Below, in pieces: positions 37,570-48,544 of a stretch of DNA of 64,000 bases. Within the stretch, counting starts at the first letter, position 1. Each line of letters opens with the position of its first letter. A program made the translations under genes and the position numbers. The notes below the pieces were generated by a model. The model did not search any database, was not told the origin of the DNA, and worked only from the letters and a program-made list of their open reading frames with translations. The stretch comes from Dasypus novemcinctus (taxonomy: Eukaryota; Chordata; Mammalia; Cingulata; Dasypodidae). The DNA is taken from assembly GCF_030445035.2 (NCBI RefSeq), contig NC_080673.1, positions 184,989,216 to 185,053,215 on the forward strand, given 5' to 3'.

Positions 37570-37775
37570 TTGAAAAGTGAACATTTAGATGACACCTTTC
37601 ATGAAACAATCCTGGAGGTAGGTTTTATTATCTACATTTCAGAGATATGAAAACTGCAATTCCACAATGTTATATGGCACATTCAAGGTCACACACATAG
37701 TAAATGGTGTGGCCCTGTTCTGTCTGACTCTTGCATCCTTTACTCTCTCCACTGCACAGCACTGCCTCTGCTTTG
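37570..37775 (-). repeat. MIR SINE, antisense
   Basis: ttatctacatttcagagata, then tcaaggtcacacacatagta, then acagcactgcctctgctttg. Antisense MIR. Confidence 0.7.
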
Positions 37776-38326
37776 TTTTGGCAATGCTGATTCAGGAATG
37801 AATGTAACATGCTCAGCCCTACTGGATGCTGTAGGCCATTCTCATCATGTCTTTAAGCTTCCAAGAGAGATTATTATAGTTGAGATTAAAAAAAAAAACT
37901 CTTTTCAACTTCACATGTTTATGAATGTGCCAATGAACACTTTAAGAATGTATCTATCAATATCAAATGTGTTTTTGAGCAGAAACCTTGAAAAAAATTG
38001 CAGAATTATCCTCTGAAATATTGCTGCTATTATTTTTTAAAATTGCAAGAAAATGTTCTGCCATTTCAGATCATTTATCTCTGTTAACAGGACACTTTTT
38101 TAGTTGGATAGATAATATACACCCATCTGGTCTACAGTTTCTTCATTTACTCTGGTAATAATAACTAAAGGCATTTCTCCACTGCTTTGGCAGTGTCCTC
38201 GTGAATCTTTTCCCTTCCCTGCAGTTGATATGGGGCACAAAATGCAAGAAGAAATTGGGACCATTTTATAATATACATCCATGCCATTTAGAATGTCATT
38301 TCAGTATTGAAGGAGAGTATAGTGCC
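37776..38326. other. Unassigned sequence
   Basis: AT-rich, no recognised feature. Confidence 0.3.
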
Positions 38327-38927
38327 TGTGGCAATTTGAGATTATTTATGAATTCCAAAAAGAGAGATTATGTTTACAAACTCATCTGTTCCTCTAGGCA
38401 TGATCCCCTTTGATTGTATTATATTAAGCTGAGATGTCTTTGATTAAATTATGTTAAGATTAGGGCTTTGATTTGACCATGTCAGTAGAGTGTAACTCAG
38501 TTTGAGTCCCTGACCCCTCTGTGGGCTATATAAATGGACACTCATTAAAGGGGAACACAGGAGTAGAGAGAGCCCATAGACACAGAAAAGGAAAGACCTT
38601 GATGCTAGGGCCCCAGAGAAAAATGAGCCATTCACCTAATAGTTTGCAGCTCAAGAGAACAGAGCAGCTGAGCCCTATGCCAGCCTATAGCTGAGAATGG
38701 AAGAAGCTGGGCCCATGGAGACGTAAGAGGAAGAGGAAGGCGGAACGCTTGCAGATATTAACCGCCATCTTGCTTCAACACACGGCAACTGAATTTGGGC
38801 AAGGAAGTAACCTTGAGTTGTACTTTTTAGGACCTTATAATGGTAAGCTTTTACTCCAAATAAATAACCTTTATAAGAGCCTAAAGATTTCTGGTACTTT
38901 GCATCAGCACCCCTTTTGACTAATACA
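38327..38927 (+). mobile_element. Xenarthran-type ERVL/MaLR-like solo LTR, subtype A
   Basis: A 601-bp LTR starts TGTGGCAATTTGAG and ends TTTTGACTAATACA, with AATAAATAACC near 38859. It shares its 3' half order (gccatcttgcttcaa, then aaataacctttata, then atttctggtactttgcatca) with the LTRs at 40575 and 47428 but differs in the 5' half, so it is a related older subfamily. Flanks GTGCC (38322-38326) and GGGCC (38928-38932) match 4 of 5. No internal retroviral region adjoins it. Confidence 0.8.
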
Positions 38928-40144
38928 GGGCCTAGGTGTTAGTAAGAGCAGAGCCTGGTTTAATATGTCACCAGCCATTCAGGAAAGAGATAGGAAAATA
39001 CCTAAAAATTTTGTTGCCTTTACTGAACACCACCCTTTTTCTTTTCTTTTGTTTTGATAAATTCTCCAATGCGACATCTATACATTTACAAATATGTAAT
39101 TCAGATATTTGCTTAAGTTACAAAGGCAGATAAAAGAATGATAAAGAATTAACCAACTTTTTACCTGGCTTCAGCTCTTTTGACAGCTAAACGAGAAGTG
39201 AATCTTTGAGACAATTTTCTGAATATTTCAAGGGAAAATGGAAAAAAATGGAATTTGCTTTAATCCCTTGATGTAGAGTAAAGAATGTTCTTCAGTATAT
39301 TCATAGTTTCTTCATTTCTCCATTTTCCTTTCTGTAATCACATAGCTGGCTTATTGGCATAGATTTTGCTTAGGAATTCTACAAGGAATATATATTTTTT
39401 GGTAACATGGAAGAAAGCATGAATTTTAATCCTGAAACTGCAAGCTACAATTTCCCCCTTTTCTCTCCCTCTTCCTCTCCTTGAGTTTTCTTTCCATCCC
39501 ATATTTTTCCTTTCTCTTTGTATTCTCTTCATGTTCCTTGACCTTGGTTAATTGGTTTCATTGAATTTAGCTTATCCAAATACAGTTGAATTCAGAGAAA
39601 TGTATTTTTTGTTTCATTTTGACTGAATTGTTTTCTCTATAACGAGTTGTTTTTGTTTTGCAGCAATGCAGCTAAGTAACATGCTTATTCCAGGTCTTTC
39701 TTGGCAGGTAAACAGACCTGACTTCTTCCACTCACCAGCTGGCAGCACAGCCTCTGTGCCTACCTATTACATGGGCTGTCGGGTGGGCACCAGTAAGGGG
39801 TGGCAGTAGTGGGGGCAGGTGGAGATTAAACAACTGGTTATTTTGAAAATGATGAATAGCTATTTACCAGTTGAATTCAAGAAGTTGTTAAAATAATAAT
39901 GCAGGTAAAGAAATTCAACCAGCTGGAGCTTTGTTTCAAAGCAGCTTATTTATTTAGACAAGGCTATTTAGTGTTGTGCAATAAGTAGCTGTTAAAGGGC
40001 TCTATCTTTTTTTTTACTTGTTGAAGCAGCAGGTTTAAAAAATATACATATAAAAATATACATCATTTATATTTCTCCCTCTAAAAATGCTGTTGATTTG
40101 ATTCTTTTAGATAATGAGCTATAAAGTGTCATTCTTTTTTTTTT
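38928..40144. other. Unassigned sequence with a possible conserved block
   Basis: No gene is recognised. At 39890-40110 the sequence is repeat-free and AT-rich with few interruptions, the look of a conserved non-coding element, but this cannot be tested without alignment. Confidence 0.3.
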
Positions 40145-40262
40145 CTTTACTACCTCACAATTTTATTAAGGTATAGTTGACACAGAAAAAGCAGTGCACA
40201 TTTAAAGTGTAAATATACAGTGCATACAGACATCCGTATAGAGTGTCAGTCCTGAAATAAAA
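40145..40262 (-). repeat. L1M LINE 3' UTR fragment, antisense
   Basis: acaattttattaaggtatag, then aagtgtaaatatacagtgca, the same block as 11925-12262 but more diverged. Confidence 0.55.
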
Positions 40263-40399
40263 ACCAAACACCAAAAAACCGAATTTTGGTTCATCCTTGA
40301 ATCTATTGCTTAAAATCGACTCCATTTACTGTAATGAGAAAAGGCTTTAATAATTTGTAATGAACTAAACAGTATAGTAGAACTTAGAGTTTGAATTCA

Positions 40400-40545
40400 G
40401 CAGATTAGAGATGATATAAAGAGATGCCTTCATCTTACAGACAAGGAGACTGAGAATCAAGGAAGTGGAATGATTCCAAGGTCACATAGACTATTAGTGA
40501 CACAGCCCAGGTGACTGAACTTTCAGTTCTGTGACCTTTACGTAT
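40400..40545 (-). repeat. MIR SINE, antisense
   Basis: catcttacagacaaggagac, then caaggtcacatagactatta, then aggtgactgaactttcagtt. Antisense MIR. Confidence 0.7.
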
Positions 40546-40574
40546 ACCTATCTGTCACTTTCAGTCTTGATGGT

Positions 40575-41106
40575 TGTAGCAGTTTGATATAGTTATGAAT
40601 TCCAAAAATAGATACTGGATTATATTTGTAATCCGGTCTTTTACTGGGCATGATTGAATTATGATTAGGGCTTTGATTGGGCCGTGTAATTGGAGCTTTG
40701 ATAAAAGGCATGGCAAAGGAGACAGTTGGAGCTTTTGATGCGAGGGTTTTTGATGTTGGAGTTTGATTCTGAAGCCTTAAGATGGAGGCCCAGGAAGTAA
40801 GCTCACAGAAGAAAGAGAAACCAGCACCAGGAAGACAGAAACACTGAGCCCAGGAAGAAGCAAGCCCTGGGAAGGAAGGAACCCAGAAAGAAGCAAGACC
40901 CTGGAAGGGAGGAACCCAGGAAGCCTGAACCCTCAGAGCCGTCAGCAGCCATCTTACTCCAACATGTGAAAATAGACTTTGGTGAGGGAAGTAAGGTATG
41001 CTTTATGGCCTGGTATCTGTAAGCTCCTACCCCAAATAAATACCCTTTATAAAAACCAAACAATTTCTGGTATTTTGTATCAGCACCCCTTTGGCTGACT
41101 AATACA
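40575..41106 (+). mobile_element. Xenarthran-type ERVL/MaLR-like solo LTR, subtype B
   Basis: A 532-bp LTR starts TGTAGCAGTTTGATATAG and ends GGCTGACTAATACA. It is flanked by a perfect 5-bp target duplication, ATGGT at 40570-40574 and 41107-41111. An AATAAA lies near 41035 (caaataaatacc). The antisense frame at 40803-41153 is just this LTR. Its partner at 47428-47923 is the same family on the other strand. Confidence 0.9.
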
Positions 41107-42129
41107 ATGGTAGAGAGAGAATTTTTAAAAAGGATAAAAGCAAAACAAAACACAAATTTTTTTCAACATGATATTAAGGCACAGTTGGAAAGCAAATATT
41201 TCTTAGCAAATATTCCTAAGAGCATTATCAGGAAGTGAATAAGAAAAAGTTCCTCAAATTTTCCTTTAATTCTTGTGTGTATGTTTAGAAGTATACATTC
41301 CAAACAACAAAGTCATGAGACACCCATGATATTATCAGGAGTATAAAATAGATTTATCAGGTAGGACTTGATTTTTGTTTTTGTTGTTATTTAATGCAAT
41401 TGTGCTGACTCAGTTAAAATTACAAAATTCTCCATAAAGCAAACACCTAAAACACAATGTGAAGATCCAGTGTCCTGACTTCCCCCTCTCATTTTTGTTT
41501 GGACAGGTTACAAGACCCTGGCAAAGTTTTGCTGTTAACCTTTCTTGGGATAGGGACGCTGAGTTTGTGATGTCACGTGAAGATTGGTGTCACCTCAAAA
41601 TTGAGGCCTGGAACATGTGGAAACTGTAAAATGGGCTCTTTAAAAGATGCAAACAAGGGTAGACATAGTAAATATCCTCTTTCTGGCTAAAAATGTGCTG
41701 CAATATATGAAAATCAGAAATTTGAACAACTGAGGAAGTATCATGTACACTTCTAGAATAGAAATATTCTTTGACATCAAATGGGTCGCATAATGGTGTC
41801 TCAATGTATTTGAATGTTGTAAACTACTTCCTTACTACATTGTGTTTTGTGATGTACATGTTAATTTTTATGGCAATCTTTCCTTTAATTTTTAGCTTAA
41901 ATCATAATTCCTTGTTGTTCACATTGACAGGGTGTCAATACCCTATGTATATGAGGATCTATTGTGAATGTTCAGATGATTACGCTAGAAAATAATGATT
42001 TAAAGCAGTTTGAGAAAGAACTTGAAGTAGGAAAAAATTTCAGTGATACATACAAAATATTAATATGTTTAATAATGTGATGAGGGTATGGCATTATCCT
42101 CAAACTTCTTTGTTTCTGATGTATCATTT
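41107..42129. other. Unassigned sequence
   Basis: AT-rich, no gene or repeat recognised. Confidence 0.35.
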
Positions 42130-42245
42130 TGTGAGTTCCCTGAATTTAGGTATTTGTCTTTCTTCTTTATGCTGTACCTGAAGCAACTAGCACTTTGTCT
42201 GAGACATAGTTCGGTGCTCAATATACTTTAGTTAAATCAGTGAAC
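42130..42245 (+). repeat. L2 LINE 3' end, sense
   Basis: tgagttccctgaatttaggt, then agcactttgtctgagacata, then gttcggtgctcaatatac is the L2 3' end. Confidence 0.65.
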
Positions 42246-42344
42246 AGTAGATCAAATATTTTCTGGCTACTCTTATCTCACCAGTAACTTCATGGAGGAC
42301 TACTCCCTAGAATGAACCATGCTTGAAATCAGGCTGACTAGTGT

Positions 42345-42890
42345 TCAGCCTGCCCATTTGCTTACTCTACAAATATTGATTGAACACCTTCTACAGGCCA
42401 CAGAATGTTTTAGATACTGGGTAGAGTCATGAACAAGACAGACAAGATCCTTGATCTCTGATACTCTAACAATGAAAGGCAATTAATTTAGAAATATTTA
42501 CAGACAACAATGTGTAAAAATTAAAATAGAGTCATGAGATGGAGAGGTGGAGGAACAGTGTGGGTGTAGGAGGGTGGTAAGGGTCAGCGTATGTGAGTAG
42601 GTTACATTAGAGCTGACACCTGCATGATGAGAGGAAGCCAGCCATGTGAAGTTCCACAGGGATTGTGTCCTGGCAGAGAGAAGAGCACATGTGAGGACTG
42701 GTGGAAGGAACATGCTTGGAGTATTCAAGGAACAAATAGAAGGTCACTATAACTAGAATGGAGTTACAAAGGCAAGAGGGATAGGAGATGAGTCCAGAGA
42801 GGAAGACAAAGGGCCACGCCATGGCAGTCCTTGGGGGTTTGAAGCTTGGTAGATTTTATTAGAGATTAAAGGAGATTTATTTTCATTAAA
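42345..42890 (-). repeat. L2 LINE, antisense, near full 3' portion
   Basis: tacaaatattgattgaacac, then gtcatgaacaagacagacaa, then gagctgacacctgcatgatg, then aggaagccagccatgtgaag, then ggataggagatgagtccaga, then ggaagacaaagggccacg follow the antisense L2 consensus closely in order over about 540 bp. Confidence 0.85.
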
Positions 42891-43080
42891 TAACAGAGTT
42901 CCTGATATTAACAATAAGTGTACTGAATAAAGTAAGGATTTTAAGTTTAAAAAGCTGTTATTGTTATTGGTTCTTGAGGAATTATAATACAATGAATTAG
43001 ATGAACTTGTTGCAATAATGCCCAATGTATGTTGGTAGGGTACTAAGAATTCCCTCAGTGAGAAGGAATTTGATTTATAA

Positions 43081-43274
43081 CAGGGCTTGGTAAGTTTCTT
43101 TAAAGGGTCAGATAGTAAATATATTAGACTTGGAGGGCCAGGAAGTAAAACCAAGGTTACTATACAGGTGTTCACAAAACCATTTAAAAATTAACAGTCA
43201 TTCTTGTTCCATCGACTGAACAAAACCAGCCATGGACTAGAGTTAGCTTATGGGCCTTAGTTTGCTGACCTCTT
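43081..43274. mobile_element. hAT-Charlie MITE (MER3/MER33-like)
   Basis: The left end cagggcttggtaagtttctt and 'aaagggtcagatagtaaata' and the right end 'tagtttgctgacctctt' are the imperfect inverted termini of a hAT-Charlie MITE. The middle (gttccatcgactgaac ... agccatggactag) is shortened. Non-autonomous. Confidence 0.7.
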
Positions 43275-46200
43275 TGATACAGAAACATAGAAAATATTCT
43301 TTGTATCACAATGCCTGACATCACCAAAAAAGAACCTTGCATAATCAAAATCCAAATAATATTGAATTTAAGCTATAATATTGAAAAGAGTAGGTGATCC
43401 TTTTCTGTTATACACAGATCCTTTTGGTTTTATATCTGTCAATTGGAGAAGTACCACATAATAAAGTTCATAGCATAAATGCTGATAAATAGAATTCTCA
43501 TCTTTTGTGTTCTTTCAAGTCTGGGAAGATTAAAAGTTGCTAGGTCTCTTTGGAAAAAGACCCTGCAGTTTAGTTTTTAGTTTAGAGCTTTAAACTTCAT
43601 CAAAGACAACATAAATTTGGTCTGTAGGTTGTTTAAGACTCACTGACACTGAATTTAGCAAACAGCTAAGAATTTGGTGACAACCTTGATTTTTTTGATA
43701 TCTTATATCTCACTTGTCTTGGAAAAAAAGGCCCCAGTCCATAAATAGAATGTACAGTTTTTCAGCCATTGGATTGACTCTATGTGCAAGTCTTTCTATT
43801 TGCATGTTTCCTCCCATAGTCTTGTAAACAACCCAAATAAACTGTCCAAGTATAGTTTATGGAAGTTCCTAACTCTCAATTAGGAATAGAATGCTGTAAG
43901 AGTCTGTCTTGGTTACACAGAGAACTCTTCTCTCCTCATTAACTCATTGCTTCAGAGAACTCAATGCCTCGGGGAACCCTCATCTTGTACCAAGGTTTCA
44001 GGCTGTGTAATTTTTTTCCCCCAAGAATTGAATGATTGTGCTTTTGGGGAAATAGCATCATTTGTGACAGATAACTTCTTTATTGGGGAAGATGAGTAAC
44101 AGTGACTGCAGCACTGATATCATACTTAAAAGTCTAAGGTGGGAAGAAAGGTAATAGTGGGTACCGCCCAACACACATCTATAAAGCTGATGATTCATCA
44201 CACCTAGAGAATTCTGCGGGAATAATGCATTCATTGTGTCATGGCCACCGAATCTTCCCAAGTTTAATAGCTGCTGCAGAGTCATGGTGCGGTAGAAGCC
44301 TCTGAATTAAGATGATTCAGTAGGTTCCAATTCATCCTAAATAAGTGGCTGTCTAGATAAATGAAGTTCATCAAATTGCAATGAATACCACATAACAACC
44401 TTGCTGGGATTGCATGCCCCTGGGACATGGACCGTGTCTAACGGTGAGCTATGCAGCAACTCCTGTGCTAGACCTTTGCAGTTCATGTTAAATAATAACA
44501 AGATGACAGTGTGTTTGCCCTGATTCATTTTATTTTTTATCAGCAAACTCAATGCTTTAACGGCATCAGTTAAGTTACTCAAATCCAACTGGTTAATGAA
44601 AATGCAGTACAGAATGCAGGCTTAGAATTATTTTCAAAAGGCAGCCACAAAACAAAATAGAAAAATCAGTATAAATTACATTTCATTCAATTAAAAAAAA
44701 AGACAGGTCAGACTCAGGTTGTATTTTAATTAACAACCTATATTGATGAGGTAGCCTCAGCCAGGAGTGTTCTCATTGCCTAGTTTCCTTTTTCTCCAAC
44801 TCACGGGGAGGCACCAGGCTAGTGCCACAGGGTGATGAGGGCACCCTGGCTAGTAACTCTGGAATGCTTGGACTATGAGCTAGTGGGACCAGCTCTCTCT
44901 CACAGCATTTTCCCCATTGGGAGGGATTACACCTACATTCAGCTTTCTGAAATCCATAGGCTCCTCTACTCCTGTAGGAGAGCTATAAATTCTCATGGGA
45001 GCAAGTTGCAGACAATACCTATAAATAGCAGGAAACCACATCCAGTTAGTCTGATGCCAAGCACCCTTTGCATTCTTCAAAGTTAGAACCACTTTCTCAT
45101 ACTTGCCCTACAAAAGTGGGAGTGGGGTGGGGCCTGATACCTTCCCCACCCCCCTGTATGCACAACCATGTCATGACCCTTGCCTAACTCTCTGTGGGAT
45201 GATGGGAGGATCAGGTAGATGCTTGCCTCCCTTTCTCTAGCTGAACTCTGGCTGATGTAAAGTTTCCCCTTTCTCCCCCAAAGCATACTCTTACCTCACT
45301 TTGTGTGACACTGTGGAATTCCTACTGACCTTCACTGACAAGATGGGGCTCACCCAGATGGACCCCCCTTGAACAACACACAGACTTAGCTGTCCTGTTG
45401 ATCCCTCCTCTTAAGGAATTGCTTCCATCCCCATAGCCAAGTAAATTCCTTCCTTTAATATGAAATGTGTCTTCTGTAAGCCTTGTTTGAAAGGTAGAAG
45501 CATGATGGAGCTAGTTCTTGCCACACCCAAGTGTTACTTTTAGAAAATCAAAACCCCTTTCTTATTTGGGTATAGCTAATATTGTGTGGTTAAGCTCTTT
45601 CTTATGTCAGATAGATGAGTTATGGATCCCTTTCATTCTTCTTCTATGAGTCTATACATGAACAAGTTATACCCAAGACCAGATAGAACAAAGCAATTAT
45701 TTTGGTCTTGCAATAACCTCTAACTCATTGGATACATTTAAGAAACAGGCAGGAAACAGTCACGATGGAAAGTGTGCTTGAGTAGTGGAAAAATCTTTGT
45801 AGGAAGTGTTTGGCACAGATGTGCTTCTTAAACCAAAGAGGGCAGCACTCTCAATCACTGTATGAGCAAGGAAGCATCCAAGATATTTAGGAACCACAAC
45901 AAGTTTCTCACAAGATATTTATATCTAATGTACTTCTGGTTCTACACAACTTTGTGAATTCAGAATAGAAACAGAAGATGGGAAATATATATATATATAT
46001 ATATATAGTTGTGCTCCATTAGTTAAGGACAGAACTTTAAGAGATTGCTGTCCGAGGCTGAGAATCCCTCTATTGTGTCTATCAGCACTGACAACAGCAA
46101 ATGATTTGCTTGTGAATATGAATATGAGACAAAGAAATGGGGTGTCAAATTATATATACTAAGGATAATAGAATAAAATGAAGTTCTGGCCAAAATAAAA

Positions 46201-46364
46201 GGTATCTTATATATTCTAGCTAAAGGATAGTCCTGTGGCCATGAAAGTATCAGAGTGTGGGGCTAATACTTCACACTAATACTTGGCCTGATTTTATATT
46301 CATAAAGTGATAACTTCCAGAAAGAGCAGCAAAGGTGATATAGGAGAGTAATTAAAGACAAGTT
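43275..46364. other. Mostly unassigned sequence
   Basis: Two adjacent minus-strand frames (44058-44285 and 44337-44588) resemble protein in composition but I cannot match them to a family. The block 44760-45480 has a C/T-rich, LTR-like texture (tataaat near 44985 and 45020, ccaagtaaattccttccttt near 45438) without defined ends. An (AT)n tract lies at 45985-46007. Confidence 0.35.
45985..46007. repeat. (AT)n microsatellite
   Basis: About 23 bp of pure AT dinucleotides. Confidence 0.95.
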
Positions 46365-46413
46365 TATGATTCAGCTTGTCTGTGTTTGCACCTTAGCTGC
46401 CTGGCTTACTGGC
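46365..46413 (+). repeat. MIR SINE, left part of split copy
   Basis: gcttgtctgtgtttgcacct, then gcctggcttactggc is the tRNA-related MIR half. The copy is cut at 46413 by an LTR and resumes at 47038. Confidence 0.6.
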
Positions 46414-47037
46414 TGTATCAGTCAGCCATTGCCACAACAATGCTGAATAACAAATCACTCCAAAACTCAGTGGCATAGAGAAACTCAAATCTTTTACTTA
46501 TTTAGGTGTCAGTGAGACAACCTGGGGTTTAACTGATCTAGACTAAGATCATCTGGCCTTGGTACAACTTTGTTTAACTATGTATAACATAGTTTTTGTA
46601 TAACATCAAGACCTGATGATTAGGTGAAAGCAACTGTCATTGCTCGGTTGCTACCTTAAGTGGTAGAAATGAGATGAAATCTGTAGTGTTTGACTGTAGG
46701 TTTAGTTCAGGTCTATTCCATGTGTCTTTCTTACTTCAAAGTCTTGCAGACTACTTGGGGCATGTTCTTGCATTGGTGGCGACCAAAGTGCAGGAGGGAA
46801 ATTCCAGCCACATGCAAGTATGTCTTACACTTTGTTTATGCCACATTTACTGATTTCCCACTGGCCAAGACAAGTCACATAATCAAGTCTAAATGAAAGG
46901 GTAGTGAAGTACACTAAGCTACATTCACACATTCAGCTACATCCATACACTCAGCTCTATCAATGTGGCAGGGAAGCATGATCCTCCAGTGCTGATGGGT
47001 TGGATGAATATTTGAGGAATAATAATCTAATCTGGCA
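46414..47037 (-). mobile_element. MLT1-related LTR, antisense, inserted in MIR
   Basis: It begins TGTATCAGTCAGCCATTG and ends TAATCTGGCA. Internal order (cactccaaaactcagtggca, then catgtgtctttcttacttca, then cccactggccaagacaagtc, then gggaagcatgatcctccag) fits an old MaLR LTR in reverse. I could not find a clean 5-bp target duplication. Confidence 0.65.
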
Positions 47038-47215
47038 TGCTAGCTGTGAGGCATTGAGTATTTTGCTTATCCTCTCTTTGCCTCAGTTTACTCATTTGAG
47101 AAAGAGAAAATCAAAGTACCCAACATTTTTGCTGTGAGGAATAAACTATATTTAAAGCACTTAGGGAAGCTCTTGGCCCGTAACAGTAATTCCATATATG
47201 TTAGCTATTCTTTCT
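47038..47215 (+). repeat. MIR SINE, right part of split copy
   Basis: tgctagctgtgaggcattga, then tctctttgcctcagtttact, then gctgtgaggaataaactata, then cccgtaacagtaattccat continues the MIR interrupted at 46413. Confidence 0.7.
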
Positions 47216-47222
47216 ATTTAAT

Positions 47223-47231
47223 GTCTGTCTG

Positions 47232-47299
<68 letters not shown>

Positions 47300-47377
47300 C
47301 ATCATCATCATCATCATCTAGCTAGGTAGCTAGCTTTACCATTATCATCTATCTATCTAACGTAGTATCTCTATCTA
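47223..47377 (+). repeat. Compound (TCTA)n and (ATC)n microsatellite
   Basis: (CTGT)n grades into about 18 TCTA units (to 47298), then (ATC)n to about 47319, a short inverted-repeat-like tagctaggtagctagc, and further interrupted TCTA. The frame at 47134-47325 is a read-through of this tract. Confidence 0.95.
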
Positions 47378-47427
47378 ACTCATCTTTAATAGATTTTGCT
47401 ATTTTGTCACCTCCTCACTAAACCCAC

Positions 47428-47923
47428 TATATTAGTCAGTCAAAGGGATGCTGGTGCAAAATACCAGAAATTGGTTGGTTTTTATAAAGGGTATTTATTT
47501 GGGGTAGGAGCTTACAGATACCAGGCCATAAATCATAAGTTACTTCCCTCACCAAAGTCTATTTTCACATGTTGGAGCAAGATGACTGCCGACATCTGCC
47601 AGGGCTCAGGCTTCCTGGGTTCCTCTGGGCTCAGTTCCTCTGTTTTCTCCACAAAGTCAGCTGTAGACTATCACGCAAAGGGCTCTGTCTCTCTCTCTGG
47701 GGCTCCAGCTTAAGACCAGTATCAAACTCCAACATCAAAACTCCAACATTAACAACCCTCAACTCTGTCCTTTGCCATATCTTTTATCTGTGAGTCCCCA
47801 CCTACCAAGTACTCAACATCCTACTCACACAATATAATCTAATATGCCCAGAGGAAAAGATCAGTTTACACACATAATCCAGTATTTCTTTTTGGAATTT
47901 CCCAATAATGTCAAACTGCTACA
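47428..47923 (-). mobile_element. Xenarthran-type ERVL/MaLR-like solo LTR, subtype B, antisense
   Basis: The reverse complement of the 40575-41106 family: it begins TATATTAGTCAGTCAAAG and ends TCAAACTGCTACA. It is flanked by a perfect 5-bp target duplication, CCCAC at 47423-47427 and 47924-47928. The frame at 47396-47713 is an artefact. Confidence 0.9.
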
Positions 47924-48381
47924 CCCACCTATGATCATTAATATTTGAGTGTTATAATACTCAGCTTTCTTAGTATTGCTTCTTTTATTATTTTCTTAGT
48001 ATTACAACAGTTGCTTCTGTTGTAAGCAACAGAAATGACCATTGTATTTAAGCAGAAAAGGAATTTAATAAGATGAATTTTGCAGAATGGAACTCACAAA
48101 TAGTCAGGATAGTGACTAGAAATTTCACTTAGAGACCATCCATTTGTCACAAGGATATTGCTGTCACTGCTGTAGAATGCTCATTGCCATCCCTGTTTCT
48201 GCTGCTCTCCTGTCCCCAGAAGCTGAATGTGACTATCACCATAAAAGTCTACTTAAATGGACTCCCAAGCTTTCCAGCATTTTAGCATTCCTAGTTCCTG
48301 GTGAAAGTTGGTAGCAGATGTTGGCTGAACCTCTATCAACCATTGCCTGAGTGTAGGTCACATGCTTATGGAGAGAGATTT
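47924..48381. other. Left flank of the endogenous retrovirus, unassigned
   Basis: This has the texture of an old dispersed repeat (gcagaaaaggaatttaataa) but I cannot name it. It is not an LTR: nothing here resembles the 3' LTR at 52883-53210. Confidence 0.4.
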
Positions 48382-48399
48382 TGGCGCCCGAACAGGGAC
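48382..48399 (+). other. Primer binding site, tRNA-Lys3
   Basis: TGGCGCCCGAACAGGGAC is exactly the 18 bases complementary to the 3' end of tRNA-Lys3. No 5' LTR precedes it. Confidence 0.95.
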
Positions 48400-48473
48400 C
48401 TGAAAACCCCGGATACAATATCAGCGAGCTATCAATTGCAGCTTGGCGTTGCAGTCGGTAAGTGACCCTCGGA
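48400..48473 (+). other. Retroviral leader with candidate major splice donor
   Basis: A short leader of 74 bp between PBS and the gag ATG. GTAAGT at 48458-48463 (context cg/gtaagtg) is a strong candidate splice donor for a subgenomic env transcript. Confidence 0.7.
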
Positions 48474-48541
48474 ATGGGTAATCTTTCCTCCTCTGAGAAG
48501 GCTCCCCACCCGACATTTTTTGGACTATCCCCATTACCCAA
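48474..48541 (+). pseudogene. gag N-terminal remnant
   Basis: An ATG at 48474 opens a frame starting MGNLSSSEK, the glycine-2 start of a myristoylated matrix protein. After about 23 codons the sequence passes into protease-region sequence, so nearly all of matrix, capsid and nucleocapsid is missing. The frame stops at a TAG near 48567. Confidence 0.75.
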
Positions 48542-48544
48542 GGT

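Noticed and set aside
40803-41153. 116-codon minus-strand frame with repeated LGS/LPR motifs
   Set aside because: Antisense of an LTR; the repeats come from the internal duplicated aagcaagccctgg-type units.
47134-47325. Frame with tandem LSIYLSIY repeats
   Set aside because: Translation of a TCTA microsatellite.
47396-47713. 105-codon plus-strand frame
   Set aside because: Antisense read of the 47428-47923 LTR.
48200-48381. Possible 5' LTR before the PBS
   Set aside because: No similarity to the 3' LTR and no TG start, TATA box or AATAAA arrangement.
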